In this document: positions 28,259 to 40,150 of the stretch, piece by piece
How positions within the stretch are numbered: position 1 is the first letter of the stretch
How the letters are laid out: the number at the start of each line of letters is the position of its first letter
Assembly (NCBI GenBank): GCA_964035795.1
Contig: OZ038324.1
Coordinates: forward strand, 4,947,461 to 5,011,460
Source of the DNA: Pterobdella sp. o SKG-2022
Taxonomy: Eukaryota > Annelida > Clitellata > Hirudinida > Piscicolidae
Reading direction: 5' to 3'
Length of the DNA: 64,000 bases
Notes under the pieces: model-generated
Told to the model about the DNA's origin: nothing
Database searches by the model: none
What the model saw: only the letters and a program-made list of their open reading frames with translations
Made by a program: the position numbers and the translations under genes

Positions 28259-28291
28259 TTTTTCAAGATAAAATTGAAAACTAAATACTAT

Positions 28292-28403
28292 ATATGCTAA
28301 CGAATTATGATTTGGCTATACTTATCGAAAATTATAGCTTTTAGCTTTTATTTCAAATGAATGTATGAATCCTCAATTGATGTTTTTAAAGTTTAATTAA
28401 AAA
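28292..28403 (+). repeat. Dispersed repeat, copy 2
   Basis: This copy is very similar to 18312-18420 across GCTATACTTATCGAAAATTA and the AATCCTCAATTGATGTTTTT block. It sits just upstream of the SLC22-like gene. Confidence 0.7.
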
Positions 28404-29048
28404 CTATAATCCTTCATTATTTAAGTTTACCTTATTTAACAGTTTTTTGCAGAGTTGAAATTGTTTCACTTTAATGTAGTAAATCAACAATCAGGTCGGT
28501 CAAAATTTTTGCTGCAATGACCGTTTACACAAAACTTTATTCCGCGTTATTTAAAACAAAAAAACAATTTGATTGATAAAATCCACCAAAACTCATAATT
28601 AATTAATTTAGAAGCTATTTTATGATTTAGTGAAAAGATTCGTAGCTGAATAAACTTATTCTCATTGAATTTGTTTATGCGCTATTGATGTTATATTCAG
28701 GTTTCAATCATTGTGCTATACAAATCAATTCAATCGCTCAATAGGCTTCGACTTTCATTATCTCACTGTTGTTTTCATTGCTTTCAAGGATTTTAATTAG
28801 ACTAACTAAGCTGTTTCTTATGAATTTCTAAATAAAAACCTGTGGCAAATTTAATTAAAATGCACCATGTGCATCTCCAATTGTTCCTTTGAGTTCTCAT
28901 CGTGATTTTAAATATCCCTTACTACCTGAAAGACTTTGAAAGGGTATCAGTTTGCTTTGAAAAGATCGAAAAAAGGTCAATATAAAGAAAAGTATTATAG
29001 GAACAGATCAAAGCAGTTGGGACCATATGTTTTTTTAATCTTTCTAAG
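28404..29048. other. Intergenic, no gene seen
   Basis: An AT-rich spacer between the repeat and the SINE. No exon was recognised on either strand. Confidence 0.5.
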
Positions 29049-29224
29049 TCCGCCCGTATAGCTCAGCGGTAGAGTGTTAGACTAAGTATCTAAAATTACC
29101 AGGCTCGATCCCGTGTGGGCCGGCAATTAGCACCTGTTCCACAGTGTGTTTTCGCGACATTAAATTTGTAGTAAGCGCTTTGATCTATAAGAAAAAGCGC
29201 TTTATAAATACTGCATTACATAAT
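29049..29224 (+). mobile_element. tRNA-derived SINE, nearly full length
   Basis: The tRNA-like head CGCCCGTATAGCTCAGCGG has an A box and GGCTCGATCCCGTG a B box. The body GCACCTGTTCCACAGTGTG follows. The 3' tail pairs AAGCGCTTTGATC with AAGCGCTTTATAAATA. This is the best copy for defining the family. Confidence 0.9.
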
Positions 29225-29537
29225 ATTATTCACCTACAACTACGAATTGATTACTAAATATTGAACTTTGTTGTGATATATTTTTTAAACATTCCAAATA
29301 ACCATTTTGAGCGAAATTACAATTGTTTTACTTAGGGTAATAAATTCACTAAAATTTTTAATAAAAAATGTGTCGTTACAAACCAGCCTCATTGTTAATT
29401 AGTTATAATGATTTTCACCAGCCACAAAAAATAAGTATATTTAAGAACACTGATAAATTTTATTATGGGAGAAAGCTTTTTGTTAACAAAGTAACATTTT
29501 TAAGTATTTTCAAATAATGTAAAAGTAAAAAAACAAT

Positions 29538-31931
29538 TTATAGGTTCTCGAAAGATCTCTGAACAGTTCTGCAGTTAAGATCTTGAGTGGGTCTTCGGTT
29601 GGAGGTCAAGGTCACATTGTTCGATTTGACAGTCTTCAAAGCTTGCAGCTGAAATAGTTTGGCATTTCAATAAAATTAAACCAATTTATTGCAAAATAAC
29701 GAAAGTTGGAGAGAAATTTTAACAATTAATATTTCAAAAAAGAAGCTATTTAATTAATTATTATGAAAAAATTTCAATGTATAGTATCAAACTCTAAATA
29801 TAACTTACAAAAGTTGAGTTGACGTAGACTGATGGTCGGTTGACCAACCACTGGACACTTTCAAAACATGGGGGCGTGGTCAGACTGCCTTTGTAACAGA
29901 AGAGCTTTTGAGAGACTTTTGTAAAGATTGAAAGTTTCATTCAGGCAATAAAAAACTTGATTTTGGATAAAAACAATTTAAGCTTTTAATGTTGAATTGA
30001 AGCTACTCAAATTACGCATTTTAAAATTGTTTCGGATCCTAGCGTAAAAAAGAACGTAAAACGATGATGACGATTAGAATTTCATGTTTATACGATTTTC
30101 ATTGAATTGTCAAAAATATTTAACCTTTCTGATTGGCTACAGACAAAACAGCCTTTGTAAGACAATCTTTATAAGGTAATTCACTACTACCATTTCCTTT
30201 CTGTAATTAAAAATCATATACTCAAAAAACAAGTGGCGTTAAGTATTAGATCTAGGGCATATAGTCTTATAAGGAGAACTTAAATGATTGTATATGTTTA
30301 TAACTCAACAGCTTACACCATAAAAATTTTGATTTTGTGGTTTATTCTGTACGTGTCTTGAACATTTTTTCACTAATAGACTAATTTCACCGCTATTTCC
30401 AATACAACTCTATATAATTAAAATATATAATGCCATCGTCTACAATTAATTTAGTGTTGCTGATATTCATAAATAAAAGTCTTGATACCATGAGAAGGAA
30501 GCCTAAGACCACGAGATCGTCTCGTCTTTAGCTTCTGTCAAACTGGTGTATTTCGTGTTGTAGTGCACCAAATGCAACTGAAAATAGTTTATGAGGGTTT
30601 CAACATTTTTAAGCATAAACTACTTTTGATTTGGTTCGAAATGAAAGCCGATTATTTTAAGTTTTTTTGTTAAGGTAAATTTTCAATATTTTTTGATGCC
30701 AGATAACTAGTTAACAAAATTTACATCAAAGTTTGTTGCAATTATGAGAATAAGTTAGAAATCGATAGATTAATATTTAAACACAGAAGTACAACATCAG
30801 CATCAAAACCTTGTCCATTAACCAGATTTTCCGATCCTTTCTTCGCTTCATGACTCCAATGGAAGTGAAAACTATGCAGTTTGAAACGTACTGAGACATT
30901 TGTTATGTAGTTGGTCTTGGAAAGATTAGAGAAAGCAACTGAAAATGTATATAAGGTATTAAGTAAACATAATTAATTGGCTATTTCAAAAGTTTAGTTT
31001 AAGTATAATCTTTTATCTGGTACATTTTTTCTATCACACGTTTTGATGATTTGCGTGAATATTAAGAGGAATTCATAATTATTTTCATTCCAAATAATAT
31101 TTTTCGGTTTAGCAAGCTTTAAAAAAATAATTTTAAGTTTAAAAATAGTGTAATACTGGAATGTCGATAGGTTGTAAATTTGAGGGCTGTGGCGTGCTAG
31201 CATTTATGGCACACCAGTTTCTAAACACAGTGTCGCACACAATGATGTCTATAGGGAACTGACTCTCTCCCCCACATTTGGGATAATATTTCTTCCATTT
31301 GGACGGACCTATAGTGGTTAAAAAATTTTTTTTAAGTTGATTTTTTATACAATTGAAAATTGATCTGTTTTAATTTTAAACAGAAATTGTCAAAATATTG
31401 AATCAGATTCTTATTTTAACGTATCTACTTTGGTACTGAAAACTTTTGTTTATATTGAATAATCAATATTCGCGAAAAATATAGTTTAACTAGAAATAAA
31501 TCAAAAATTTGAAGAAGACTGTGGAAAAGAAAAATTTTTTGAATGCCCATAATAAATAAGCAAGAAAATGCGTTTGAATTCTAAAATATATCAATAAAAC
31601 TACAGTTAGAGGCGATTATACATTATTATTGCAGAAATCTTATCAAATATCATTGAAAAGCTGTATTGTAAAATATTGTTTGTCAAAGAAAATTTGAATT
31701 AAAAATATATTATACTGAAAAAGCAAATTTAACATAGTCTGAGCCTTCGTCGTAATTCCACTCTGTTGTGATGAGGTCATTACAATTCATAATGATCACT
31801 CAACCATTTCAATCTTACTATTTCAATAACCACTCAAAAATTTAAGTTTAAGCCACAAAAATAAATATTTCAAAACCATAAAGGTTGCATCCTGAAGAGA
31901 TGCCCAAAATTAAACACATCAGTAACAACAT
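29538..31931 (-). pseudogene. Secreted alpha-carbonic anhydrase pseudogene (copy A)
   Basis: Paralogue of the gene at 41597-45090, with recognisable matching exons: signal peptide from 31931 (MLLLMCLILGISS), NDLITTEWNYDEGSDY near 31750, PKCGGESQFPIDII near 31260, SFHFHWSHEAKKGSENL near 30870, LHLVHYNTKYTSLTEAK near 30560, CLTKAVLSVANQK near 30160, CYKGSLTTPPCFESVQWL near 29860 and RRPTQDLNCRTV near 29570. Against the paralogue, the LHLVH exon lacks 4 nt (about 30505-30525), which produces a TAG. The GSLTTPP exon lacks 2 nt (about 29905-29915). The SEH of the zinc-support motif is SEN. Two independent frameshifts make it a likely pseudogene, although the splice sites look preserved. Confidence 0.8.
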
Positions 31932-32245
31932 GGTCAAGGGCTCTGTGGGGCATTTGTTTGTAATTAGGAGTTCTAGTTATATTAATTTTTAATTCTCATT
32001 TGGAATTTTTCCATTAGTTATAGTTGCCAAAGTATATTTGCTTCTGAGGTATCTAAAATATATCCCGTGTTGTGAGTATAGGTGTGGTAAGACGAGCTTG
32101 GAAAATTGTAAGAGTGAGAGAAACTTTTATATATAAAATCAATATAGAAGTGGCTCCGGAATTGACATGAGGTTAACTGTTCATGGCATTGTATAATGGC
32201 ATAATGGTATCATCAAGAGCTACTTGCACTAGCTGCATGAGTTCG

Positions 32246-32430
32246 AACACTGGAAATAGCTCTAAAGTGGAGTATTAGAACAATTATCTAAAGAAACCGG
32301 GTTCGATTCTTTATGGGCCGACAATTAGTACCTGTTTCAGAGTTTTTTCGTTACTTTAAAGTTGCAGTAAACGCTTTGATCTATAAAGAAAAGCGCTTTA
32401 AAACACCCTATCACATTTCATCACATAACT
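32246..32430 (+). mobile_element. tRNA-derived SINE, diverged copy
   Basis: The copy keeps CCGGGTTCGATTC, GCCGACAATTAGTACCTGTT and the tail AAACGCTTTGATCTATAAAG...AAGCGCTTT. The tRNA head is eroded. Confidence 0.8.
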
Positions 32431-34200
32431 GGAGTAGAAATACTAGACCTTGAAGGAGAAATGATAGAAAAGTTTGAGATCGATAAGTGGAATAATGATT
32501 AAGAGGAACCAAAATGTTTGAGGCGTTAAATAAATTATCTTCTTTTTAGAGATTTGCAGAGATTTCTTGCAATTTTAAATTAAAAAAAAAATTTTTTTTT
32601 AATTTGTATTTAATAAAACAGCAAAAATAACTATATCTTCGATAATTTTAGCTTTATTATAAAACGTTAACGAAAACTCAATTACGTCTAATTAGTAACC
32701 ATGGTTATATAAAAGCCTTACCAAAGACTACAATTAAGAATAAAAAATTATTGAAAACAGTAATAATTATTTAAGTAAATATATTCGAATAAAAACACTT
32801 TTTGGAGTTTATTTCAGTCCACGGATCTTTTTATAAGATGAATTTACATTTTCAAGTGGAAGTACATATATAAGAACCTAAGAATGTAAGGACTACAAGA
32901 ATATCCAAAAAAAATTTTCGGGGAATATTTATGTTTGGTTTAAAGAATTGAAAAATTATTTTAGTGATATTTCTTAAATAACTTTTTATTTTACGGTTAA
33001 ACTTATCGGAAAGCTATTTTGCCTTCTTTATAAATGTATAAAAATCTCAAAAACCGATGTAAAAACTTTGGGAAAAACTATTTATCAAAAATATATTGAA
33101 ATATTTTTGAAAGGTTATAAATTAATTTGAAAATAAATTCATAAATTGAAGCTAACTTTTAAAGACTATATCGTGGAAAATTTGAAAAACCAATCAAACT
33201 CAACCAATTGTAGTTCTTCAGAAGGGAGTATTTGACTTTATTAGGGAGTCGACCAACAGAGTCCAAAATAGTGAGCTGCTAATTTACTACTGCATGCATC
33301 TATCCAATATATATAATGATGCTCGAAGTGTAAAAGACAAAAGACCATTAAGAAAGATCGATCGAAGAAATCCCATAGAGAAAATAAAAAAAAATTGATG
33401 AAGTAATAATAATTGATTATATACAAATTTTATTCTTATAATATTTTTATTGAAATTGATTTCATCATTATTATAACCATTAGTGATGAAATTATTATTA
33501 TCATTAATATTTAAGTCATTATTGTTGTTATTATTGCAACTTTTGATAATACTTATGTCACTGTTTGAGACAGCTTAAAGTATTTTTAATAAATAGGTTT
33601 TCAAAACTTCATTGTCAAAATAGGAGGTTTTTTAATGAAATTATTTGAAAGCAAAAAAGCTATATTTTACAATAATTAAGCCTAACCTTTTGTTCTTTCT
33701 CGGCTAAGCAGGTCATAAATTAGGTAAGGAGTTTTTTTTAAAAGACTAGAATGACCAAAACCTAATTTTCTTGACTCATTTTCAGAAGTTTTCTTAAAAT
33801 AAACTCACTACGAAGTAGAGCTGATTTATTTTTTTTTCAAACCAAGCTTTTATATTATATTGAAAACCATCATTTATTGAGAGGGTATATATACTGAAAC
33901 GCGGGCCTGGTGAAACAAGTATTTTTTATTATAAAAAAAAATTCTTTTATTGATGGGAACAACAATTACATGGAATTCAAATTTAAGCGAACAAGCTAAA
34001 AATGAGTAACAAAACTAATTACAATAAACTCAAAAAAGAAACGAAATGACATAAATAGAGCCAAATCAAATTAAATACTACGAGTTAACATTGAAACAAC
34101 TTCCTTTCAAGGGTAAAATGATATATCGTAAATGAAAATACCAAAAAAAACAAAAAAAATAATTCAAATCGAAAAGAAATAAAAATGAAGTAATATCAGG
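32431..34200. other. Intergenic, no gene seen
   Basis: About 1.8 kb of AT-rich sequence between the SINE and the first LINE. No coding exon was recognised. Confidence 0.5.
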
Positions 34201-35946
34201 CTAGAAAAATCCTTTTTTTCGTAACTTGGAGTTGTTTAGGATATAATTTTTCACAAGAGTTTTGAATAATTTAAACGGTTTTATAGACTTAACATTATCT
34301 GGTAATTGATTCCAGCATTTAGCAAATTTTACTTTTAAAGATAATTTTTTTTTATTGGTTCTATATTTTTCTACAATTAATTTATTTTTTCTTACTTTGT
34401 AATCGTATGTCCTAGGGTTAAAGAAATTAGAAAGAGTCAAGTAGAAGATTATTTATATGTTTAAAACTAAATATTAAAGTGTGTAATATATTTATGTTAT
34501 TTATATTCAATAAATCTAAAGCTTTATAATTAATATGTTCATCAAATGGATAATTAAAGATAGTTCTGATTGTTAAGTTTTGTAGTGTTTGAATTTTTTG
34601 TATATTAGATTTATAATTACATGCCCAAACAGTGTTACAATAATTAATATGTGGGTAAAAAAGAGAGTAATACAAGTTTAAGAGAGTTTTAGTATTTAGT
34701 TTATAAGTCTTTTTCAAGAAATATATTTTACTCTTTATTTTATATAGTTTATTCACTAGATAGTCAATATGATGTTCAAAACTCAAATTACTATCAAATA
34801 TTATACCCAAGTATTTAAAGGTGATTTTGTAAGTAATAGGATTGTTAGCTAATACAAAATTCAAATTATTTATATTGAAATTAGTATCAATGTTTTTGAA
34901 AACAGTATAATAAGTTTTATTTGTATTAACATAAGATAATTAATTTTAAACCAATTATTAATACTATTTAATTCATTATTATATCATTATTTATTTGTTC
35001 ATAATTATCATTAGTTATAGGAAAAGAAATAAGAATATCATCAGCATAAATGAGTGTATCATATTTATTATTGTTGATAGGAAAATCATTAATAAATAAG
35101 ATAAATAGTAAAGGACCTAATATTGAACCTTGGGGAACTCCCCTAGATTTAAGCAAAGGTTTGCATTGTACCCCATTTAAATCAACCACTTGATTTCTGT
35201 TTTTATATAAGATTCTATCCACTTAATCGATAATAATGAAAAATTAAGTGTATGAAGTTTTTCAAATAATTGATCAAAATTTATGCAATCAAAAGCCTTG
35301 TACAAATAAAAAAAAATACTGATGCAAAAATTTTTTAATTCCAAGTTTTTTACAATATTATATTTAAACATATCTAAGCATGAGTTTGTTGATTTATTCT
35401 TAAGAAATCCATATTGGTTAGTGTTAATAAGTTAATTATTTTATAAAAAATTATAAATTTGGTCATGGGCAAGTTTTTCTATTATTTTTGAAATCACAGG
35501 AGTTATTGTAATCGGTCTATGATTGTTGAAGTCTTGCTTATACTTTTATATTTCAATATTGTTATTCTTTTACTATAGTTTAAAATTTCCGGAAAGATAC
35601 CTCCTCTAAATGACATATTAATTAAATTAGCAAAATATTGAATATTATATGATATAATAGTTTTAAAAAATTTATAGTTTATTCTGTATACATCATCAGA
35701 ATGGGATTCATTTATTTGCTTTAAACTAAGAAGAATATCAATAATTTTTACATCATTAAAGTTGAAATAGTTATCAAGATTATCTAGAATTGGTATATTG
35801 GATGGGATATACTTAGAATTATTAATATTATTATTATTATTAGGATTATCATTAATACTATTTATATTGAGATCAAGGTTAGAAAAATGGTTATTGAAAA
35901 AATCCGCTAGTTTTTCAGAGACATCTTGTGTATGTTTTGTAAGCAA
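34201..35946 (-). mobile_element. Degraded non-LTR retrotransposon, reverse transcriptase region (AT-rich family)
   Basis: Five overlapping or adjoining frames in different phases form one reverse transcriptase. 35946-35503 is the N-terminal part. 35371-35177 carries YKAFDCINFDQLFEKL. 35222-34968 carries GVPQGSILGPLLFILFINDF and the catalytic LIYADDILISF. 34864-34427 is thumb-like (LGIIFDSNLSFEHHID...PHINYCNTVWACNYKSNIQKI). 34440-34201 is the C-terminus (FAKCWNQLPDNVKSIKPFKLF). Frameshifts make it inactive. No endonuclease domain was found. The Asn/Lys/Ile-heavy codon use differs clearly from the neighbouring LINE. The clade is unresolved. Confidence 0.85.
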
Positions 35947-35983
35947 TTAAACTTTGAAAACATCAATTGAGGATTCATACATG
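35943..35983 (-). repeat. Dispersed repeat, partial copy at the 5' edge of the AT-rich LINE
   Basis: The reverse complement contains GAATCCTCAATTGATGTTTT and AAGTTTAATTGC, matching the repeat at 18312-18420. Confidence 0.6.
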
Positions 35984-36177
35984 TATCCGCTAGTTTGTAT
36001 TTATTAGTAATCTTTATTCCGTTTATTTGTGTTATATTGTATTGATTGTTTTCTACCTTACTATTGTTAGTTAGACTATTTAGAAACTTCCATAGTTTAT
36101 TTTGATTATTATTATATTCCTTGATTTTTGAATTAAAATAATTTTGTTTTGCTAGTCATAACTTTTTCTGGTATATA

Positions 36178-36317
36178 TAGTGTATTTTAACAAAATGCTT
36201 GCATCTTTCAAACCAAACTCGAAAGTTTTTTGGAAAACTGCCAACTCTATCCTACATAGATGCCATCCTTCTCCACCACGCAGCTCTTCAGAAGCTATCA
36301 ATTTTGTGAATACCTTT
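36178..36317 (+). mobile_element. Fragment of the L2-like LINE in opposite orientation
   Basis: The translation includes MLASFKPNSKVFWKTANSIL and SSEAINFVNTF. These are nearly identical to the linker between endonuclease and reverse transcriptase at about 38070-38260 in the neighbouring minus-strand LINE, but on the plus strand. The fragment abuts that LINE's 3' tail. Confidence 0.75.
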
Positions 36318-39300
36318 ACTATTAAGATTTTTATAGCGCAAAGTTATCAATTCAAGATTGCTTCAGAGGCGCTCAAGGTTTGTAAGAAATTATGACTGGG
36401 AATGTTTATGGTATAAGTGAGTTTTCAAAAGTTTGCGAAAGTTCATGAGAGAAGGCGATGAGCGCAAGTGAGAAAGAAGTGAATTCCACAGACGTGGAGC
36501 CTGGTGAAAAAAAGAGCGACTAGTAAACAAGCCTGAGAAAACAGGTTGATGAAGTTGGAGACCAGAGTGCAAAGATCTGAGTGGTTGACGTGTGCGTCTG
36601 ATTGACAAAAGAGCAAAAAAGATAAGCAGATTGTTCAAGCTTGAGAGTGCATGCAATGAGCCAAAGTAATTTAAACTTGCATCTTTGGGAGACAAGTAAC
36701 CAGTGCAAACGATCAAGACAGTCGCTGGAAGAGCTGAAATAATCAGCTTGAAGAACCGTCTTGGCCGCGTGGTTTTGGAGGGCTTGAAGTTTGCATAAAA
36801 GATAGTTTGGCTGCCCGCAAAGAAGAGAATTACAGTAGTCCAATCTAGAAAGAACTAGTGAGATAAAGAGGGCATTAGCAGTGAAAAGAGGTAAGAATTT
36901 GCGTACTTGTTTTAAGGCATAGATATGGAAATTGGAAGATTGGATTATTTGAGAAATAAAGTGAGCAAAGTTCAAATTTGAATCTAAGGTGACACCTAAG
37001 ATTTTGAGCTTGGAAGATATAGGAAGTGTAGTGCCGTCGAGAGTTACCACAGAAGGAAGATTGTATTTGGCTAAAAGACGAGAGCTGCCGACAAACATCA
37101 CCTCACCCTTAGTAGGGCTTAGTTTCAGTTGGCTTTGGGAAAACCAGGAGTTTAGAGCAGAAAGACAACTGGATAATTTAAGGACAGTGGGGCTAGGAAC
37201 TGGATGAGAGACTCCGGTGAAAAGGGTGATGTCATCAGCAAACTGGTGAGAAAGCAAGTCGTGCTATACAATAATGCTACACATGGGTGATGTATAAAGA
37301 GAGAAGTGGATTGGTCCCAGAACGGAGCCCTGCGGCACGCCTGAGTTGAGTGATGTAAAAGAAGAAGAGAAATAGTCCATTTTAACGAAATGAAAACGTT
37401 GAGAGAGGTAAGAGCGAAACCAAGAAAAAGCGAGATCAGAAATATTGAAGTGTATATTCAAAATATCAATTAAGATATTGTGATCAAGAGTGTCAAAAGC
37501 AGCAGAAAGGTCTAGCGAAACCGAAACGGCCGCATGTCCAGTAGCGCAGATGTTGCGAAGACTGTCAGTGATGCGTAAGAGTGTGGTTTCTGTTGAGTGG
37601 TGCTTGCGATATGCTGATTAGAAAAGATTAAAATTAGAAGATAATGAAACGTGAGAAATTATTCTGGAAAGAACGAGTCTTTCGATAATTTTTGAAATGG
37701 TGCTCAAGTTAGAAATAGGGCGGTAGTTCGAAGGAATGGTAGGGTCCAAATTGCCTTTCTTAAGCAAAGGGAGAACTTGTGCTGTTTTAAAGGAGGCGGG
37801 GAATATTGCTTGTGAAAAAGACAAGTTGGTAAGTTTAGAAATTATTGGAGCAAAAAGGTGAGAAAAGCGTTTTAAAGTGGATGTGGGGATTAAGTCTAAT
37901 GGAGAAGATTTGTTGGGTAAAGAGCGAATTAGCCTACTCACTTCTTCAATACTGACAAATGAAAAATAAGAGAGTGGTGTTCAATTGTCTGGTAGAATAG
38001 GGTCTGTGCAGAACGAAATGGACGTTGGCAAAGATTTGTGAATAAGAGCGATTTTCTTTTTAAAAAAGCTACTAAAGGTATTCACAAGATTGATAGCTTC
38101 TGAAGAGGTCCGTGGCAGAGAAGGAGAGGATCTATGTAGGATGAAGTTGGCAGTTTTCCAAAAAATTTTCGAGTTTGGTTTGACAGATGCAAGCATGTTG
38201 TTAAAATAATCAGCACGGGATTTAAAGATGAGAGCGCGAGCAGTCTTACGAGATTCCTTGAGGGCAGCAAGAAGGCTGACTGGAACAGGCTTGGATGACC
38301 TTAACAATAAGGAAATTTTTCTCTCAAGTTTTCGTCTTTTTTTTGGCGGCAATAGCGTCAGTGGATAGCTTGTGGTGGGAGTGACTGCTGGGGCGAAAGA
38401 TGTGGGTGCGAAAGGGGGCATGGTGGTCGATAAGTGATTGAAAGGAGTTGTTCATTGTTGTAAGAAACTCTTCAACTGGAACATCAGAAAGGTTAGTTAG
38501 TGTTTTATGGACATGTCTAAGGTCTTTCTCAAAGACAGCATCATCAAAGTTTTCAAAGGAGCGGGAAATTACAATGCGATTGGGAAGGGGAGGAGGAGCG
38601 AGGTTGAGACTGCATAAAATAAGATAGTGATCGGAGTCAAAAGTTTCTCTGCCGATTTCTTGTATGAGATGACTGTTAGGTTTTGGAGTAATGATGAGGT
38701 CAAGGATGTTACCAAGTCTGTGGGTGGGTAAGTCTATGTGCTGGACCAGCTCGAGTTCACGTAAAAGAGCATTAAGCGAGTTGTCATGAGACGTACAATT
38801 TGGGGTGTTGAAATCACCAGCCAATATAAAATTTGAAGAAAGAGAATAAAGGAAATAGAGATGAGACGTGAGCTTGCAGATAAAATTGCCGATGTTTGGA
38901 GGACGGTAGATCATGATAGAAACAAAGAGTGTGAAGAAAAAGACACTTTGGCTGTCAATGATTCAAAAGAAGAGTGGGACGGGGATTTAATGGCATCCAA
39001 TCTAATGGAGTTACTGGAAATTACAGAAATACCTCCACCTCGTTTACCAATGGGTCGGTGAGAGTGCAAGACATGAAAGCCATGAGGCACAATGTCATAT
39101 TTTGTGACATTGTCTGCGTTTTCAGGAATCCAAGTTTCCGTCAAAGCAATAATGTCAAGTTTAAGAGAAAGGATAGTATTGAGTATAATAAAAGATTTAC
39201 TACGAGTAAACCTAGGATTGAGGAGAGCGAATTTAGTAGACAAAGGTACATTGTGGGCTTTAGGATGAGAAGCTGACCGTCATTCCCAAGCCGTACGTCC

Positions 39301-40150
39301 CATCTTGAGTCGCACTTGTTGTCTATAAAGGGGACAAGAGGAGGATGTTGTGACGTGGTCATGGCAAGAGCGCTTTGATTTAAAGCAGGGAACACAAAAG
39401 GAAGGAGAGGTTTTAGGGCAGTTGTCAGACGAATGGTCTTTGCCGCAGTGCTCACACACTCTAGGATTGTGGCACTTAGCTATTTTATGACCATAAGTCT
39501 GACAATTCAGACATCTAGTTGGATAGATGCGAAAGTGGAAAGGGAACCTACCAAATGGGAGATGTACATTCTTGGACTTGTTCAGCATGGAAAAACATTG
39601 CTTGGAACTTGGATAAGCCAGTCACGAGTAGAAGGGTTTCGTGCGTTGGGCCTATTCCTAAAGACACGGAAAGCGCTGGGATCAGCAGACGAAAAGAGGA
39701 AATTGAAAGAGGTTTCAAGTTTCTCATTAGTAACCCAAGACGGTGAAAAGAACTGGGTCGTGGAGGCGTATGTTGGAAAGAGAAGAAAGGAAAAGTTTGG
39801 CATCCTTGAGTGAATCAGCAGAGTCAGCTTCCCAGACAACAGCATCAGTAGACTCTCGAACATGCTTAGAAAAAGATTTAAAGGCTTGTTGTGAAAAGTT
39901 GATGGACGAAACCAATCTCCTGCACAATTCACTAGGAGTCTCACCTGTGGTTGAGATAACTTTGGTGGAATATTTAATAATGGGTGGAGTTTTTTTAATA
40001 GAAGGGATTTTATGTTGGATGGGGAGGAGTGAGTGTGAAATTTTGTTAGTGGATGGATGAGAAAGGGTGTGCATGTTTTTTGATTTGACAGTAGTGCTGT
40101 AAGTAGGTTGAGATGAGTTAGTAGTAAGAATAGATGTGTTGAATCCAATA
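36318..40150 (-). mobile_element. L2-like non-LTR retrotransposon (ORF1, endonuclease, RT), near full length but frameshifted
   Basis: Reading 5' to 3' on the minus strand: an ORF1 region (about 40150-39280) has two zinc knuckles, CLNCQTYGHKIAKC and CEHCGKDHSSDNC. An apurinic-type endonuclease at 39243-38324 carries IIALTETWIP, KRGGGISVI, ILAGDFNTPN and ETFDSDHYLILCSL. The linker is at 38421-37981. The reverse transcriptase at 37941-36390 carries SNYRPISNLSTISKIIERLV, LNSGVPQGSVLGPIHF, FADDITLF and LKILGVTLDSNLNFAHFISQ. The frame changes at least eight times, so it is not active. The 3' end (about 36318-36390) reads TTGAGCGCCTCTGAAGC...GCGCTATAAAAATC, an L2-type tail. Confidence 0.88.

Noticed and set aside
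29049..29122. SINE head as a functional tRNA gene
   Set aside because: The A and B boxes are followed by the SINE body and LINE-like tail, the arms do not all pair, and several dispersed copies exist.
32186..32255. Second tRNA-like stretch (ATAATGGTATCA...GAGTTCGAAC)
   Set aside because: The A- and B-box-like strings are present, but no cloverleaf was found and it abuts a degraded SINE.
39433..40060. Plus-strand frames across the LINE ORF1
   Set aside because: They are antisense to zinc-knuckle coding sequence and have no family motifs.
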